24,959 nt of DNA. Origin: Nitrospirae bacterium RIFCSPLOW2_12_42_9 (GTDB lineage: Bacteria > Nitrospirota > 9FT-COMBO-42-15 > HDB-SIOI813). Positions 23,412-24,959 of this stretch are shown piece after piece; the stretch's first letter is position 1, and the number at the start of each line of letters is the position of its first letter. The translations under genes and the position numbers were made by a program. Below the pieces are notes generated by a model. The model had not been told where the DNA came from. It searched no databases and saw nothing but the letters and a program-made list of their open reading frames with translations. Where the stretch lies: contig MHER01000124.1 in assembly GCA_001805205.1 (NCBI GenBank), forward strand, positions 11,068-36,026. Direction: 5' to 3'.

Positions 23412-23583
23412 ATTTACACATATTTTAAACAAGAGGCCTAATCAGTGTAATTCTTCGGCACCTTTTTTACCGTGCCATCCGAAATATTTTCTGTTCAATA
23501 TACATTATAGGAAAATGGGGTCTTTAATCTTGATATTATGTTTTTTAAATTTCCTATAGGTACCCCCTTGATGGGGAGAGCCG

Positions 23584-24357
23584 GTGGGGGGTAAAAGAAT
23601 GACTACGGGAATTTGTCGTCTTTGTGGTGAACATAAAAAATTGTCATTTGAACACATACCTCCAAGGAGCGCATTTAATGATCACCAGAGAGTTTTCCAG
23701 ACAATTGAGGATCGTTTATTAAAGAATAGATCACATTCAAAATTTCGAAGAGGATTGGGCAAAGTCACTCTTTGTGAAAGCTGCAATAGTAATACAGGAA
23801 GTTGGTATGGAGAGGCTTTTGTCAACTGGACGAAGCAAGGATTCGAGTGGTTTAATAAGATAGGTGAAGGCGCGTTGATTAATCTTCCATACAACATTAA
23901 ACCGCTTAATGTTTTAAAGCAAACTTTAGTAATGGCATTGGCTATGGCACCTGAAGGTTCTCTGAACTACCACGAAGATTTAAGGCGATTCGTTCTTTGC
24001 AAGAAACTGAAATATTGTCCGCCTCACTATCGCGTTCATGTGTATTTTTGTAAGGGAGGACAACCTCGATTTAGTTCAGGAATGGCAATAATGAAAGTTG
24101 GTGTAGGTGGTGGAGCGAGTTATATCGAAGGGGAAATTGCCCTGCCTCCCTTTGGTTACTCTATAACCACACCATTTGGCAGCCACAGATCTTTAGCTGA
24201 TGTCGAAAACTTATGCGAAATTACATGGTTCGCAAAATACAATTATGACGAAAAAAGAAATATTTACCTACAAATTCCAATACGTGAAACTCATGAGCCT
24301 TTTCCATTAGATTATCGAAGTACTGAGGATATGGAGAAACATCGGAGGAAAAGATAA
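23584..24357 (+). CDS. HNH-endonuclease-like protein
   Basis: The protein has an N-terminal zinc-binding HNH-like core: Cys11-x2-Cys14, then His24 in FEHIPP, and LCESCNSNTG with Cys64-x2-Cys67-Asn68 and WYG. This layout fits HNH-type nucleases, though the usual final His is not obvious. The rest (about 90-257) has no domain I recognise; it has a hydrophobic helix near residues 118-127 (VMALAMAPEG) and a Gly-rich stretch VGVGGGAS. The start may be GTG at 23584 or the ATG at 23599 (MTTGICRLCGE); G-rich Shine-Dalgarno-like runs precede both. The neighbouring RES and toxin-antitoxin genes suggest a defence or conflict role, which is inference only. Confidence 0.65.
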   Translation: MGGKRMTTGICRLCGEHKKLSFEHIPPRSAFNDHQRVFQTIEDRLLKNRSHSKFRRGLGKVTLCESCNSNTGSWYGEAFVNWTKQGFEWFNKIGEGALINLPYNIKPLNVLKQTLVMALAMAPEGSLNYHEDLRRFVLCKKLKYCPPHYRVHVYFCKGGQPRFSSGMAIMKVGVGGGASYIEGEIALPPFGYSITTPFGSHRSLADVENLCEITWFAKYNYDEKRNIYLQIPIRETHEPFPLDYRSTEDMEKHRRKR

Positions 24358-24359
24358 TA

Positions 24360-24674
24360 TATCCTTTCTTTCGCTCAAATAAATGAGCCATGAAGGTCTG
24401 AAACTGGTTAAAAAAGTTGTCGGCCCCTCCCGAATTGTGTATCCGCTTCAGTCTATTGCTGAAAGCCAGCGGGTGATCAGGATACTCCCTCTCAAACAAG
24501 ATGTCATCAGTGAGATGTTCTTTTTGTGAGATGTTCTTTTTTCTGCAAATCTACTCTATCAATTGCATATCTATACTCAGACAATGTCATGAATTTCCAA
24601 TTCAAGTTTTTAAGGAGGGTCTGAAGAGTTTCTGAGAATTCTTTCATATTCATATACCACAGATACTCAGTCAT
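24360..24674 (-). pseudogene. Unknown gene broken by a 16-bp tandem duplication
   Basis: From ATG at 24672-24674 the minus strand reads MTEYLWYMNMKEFSETLQT and continues to LQKKEHLT, then shifts frame. The cause is a perfect tandem copy of a 16-bp unit (gtgagatgttcttttt, about 24510-24541). With one copy removed, the frame continues into DDILFEREYPDHPLAFSNR and on to AHLFERKKGYI. The likeness to a coding sequence ends near 24360, where the HNH gene ends on the other strand, so the 3' end is probably lost. I do not recognise the family. Confidence 0.55.
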
Positions 24675-24758
24675 CAACTTGGGCTATCGCATACCAACTT
24701 TCAGTCCTGTTGGTTTGACTTGCCATTAACAAGTAAACTAAAAAAAATCCCAAATAAC
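24675..24758. other. Gap between the broken gene and the DUF1566-type gene
   Basis: About 84 bp, AT-rich with an A-run (24740-24747, a T-run on the minus strand) but no convincing hairpin. I see no gene here. Confidence 0.3.
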
Positions 24759-24959
24759 TTACTGTCCGGAACGTACCGGCCACGCATAGTAGTTGAAGGT
24801 ATAGCTGTAATCGCTGGACTTAAGGCCGGCGCTCTCGTCGCCATAGTACATGTAGACAACCCACGCATAACAGGAGTTACAGTCCGACGAGTAGCTGGCA
24901 TGGGTCGTGGACGACCAATAAAGGGAAGAATAAGACTGCACATTAGTAAAGCCCTGGGT
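24759..24959 (-). CDS. DUF1566-type protein, C-terminal part only
   Basis: The minus strand is open from the right edge to a stop at 24759-24761, giving 66 residues; the start lies outside the window. The sequence has YWSSTTHASY, then YAWVVYMYYGDESAG and a final YYAWPVRSGQ. This agrees with the C-terminus of DUF1566 (Lcl C-terminal) domains, which end in YWSST..., a W-V-x-F/M strand and V/AWPVRGGQ. These domains occur in exported or surface proteins. An overlapping frame is open here too (24701-24943), but the family match decides for this one. Confidence 0.75.
   Translation of the reverse strand, partial: TQGFTNVQSYSSLYWSSTTHASYSSDCNSCYAWVVYMYYGDESAGLKSSDYSYTFNYYAWPVRSGQ

Noticed and set aside
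23450..23510. ggcac/gtgcc inverted repeat after the RES gene as a terminator
   Set aside because: The stem is only 5 bp with a long loop and no following T-run, so support is too weak.
24221..24499. 92-codon minus-strand frame as an intact gene
   Set aside because: Its start is an internal TTG just after the 16-bp duplication, and its last third is antisense to the HNH-like gene; it is better read as the second part of a broken gene.
1..24959. CRISPR arrays, rRNA, integrases or transposases
   Set aside because: I looked for evenly spaced direct repeats, rRNA-like stretches and transposase motifs and found none.

Overview
The window looks like a bacterial chromosome contig of moderate, somewhat AT-rich composition. 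It has lipoprotein and secretion signals, an intact tRNA-Asn with encoded CCA, an MglA-type GTPase, fused-subunit 2-oxoacid:ferredoxin oxidoreductase genes and a class III polyhydroxyalkanoate (PHA) operon. The ferredoxin-linked metabolism, TPR/MglA neighbourhood and C-rich palindromic intergenic repeat would suit an anaerobic or microaerophilic Nitrospirota- or Desulfobacterota-like organism. That placement is inference; no marker in the window fixes it.

Left part (1-13692, all minus strand): the N-terminus of a secreted protein runs off the left edge. It is followed by a 1560-residue aspartate-rich surface lipoprotein with a clear terminator, a CCA-adding/poly(A) polymerase-family enzyme, a large TPR protein, a small zinc-ribbon protein, tRNA-Asn with a near-consensus promoter, an MglA-like GTPase and a palindromic repeat element. 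Last come two genes for a 2-oxoacid:ferredoxin oxidoreductase, one fusing alpha with beta and the other gamma with delta.

Central part (13693-20100, plus strand): a complete PHA operon. Its order is a ribbon-helix-helix (RHH) protein, a phasin-like coiled-coil protein, two near-identical phasins made by a 610-bp tandem duplication, PhaE, PhaC, an SDR reductase (PhaB-like) and a thiolase (PhaA-like). The operon is divergent from the oxidoreductase genes. A perfect 14-bp inverted repeat lies between them and overlaps the -35 boxes of both opposing promoters. This suggests one operator, perhaps bound by the RHH protein, that ties acetyl-CoA supply to polymer storage. It is the most interesting feature of the window.

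Right part (20101-24959): a looser accessory region. It holds a Met-rich periplasmic protein, decayed membrane-protein genes (one DUF420-like), a retropepsin-like protease overlapping a small partner gene, a DUF4258/YgiT-type zinc-finger toxin-antitoxin-like pair, a RES-domain protein, an HNH-like protein, a gene broken by a 16-bp tandem duplication, and a partial DUF1566-type protein at the right edge. No transposase, integrase or CRISPR array was seen.
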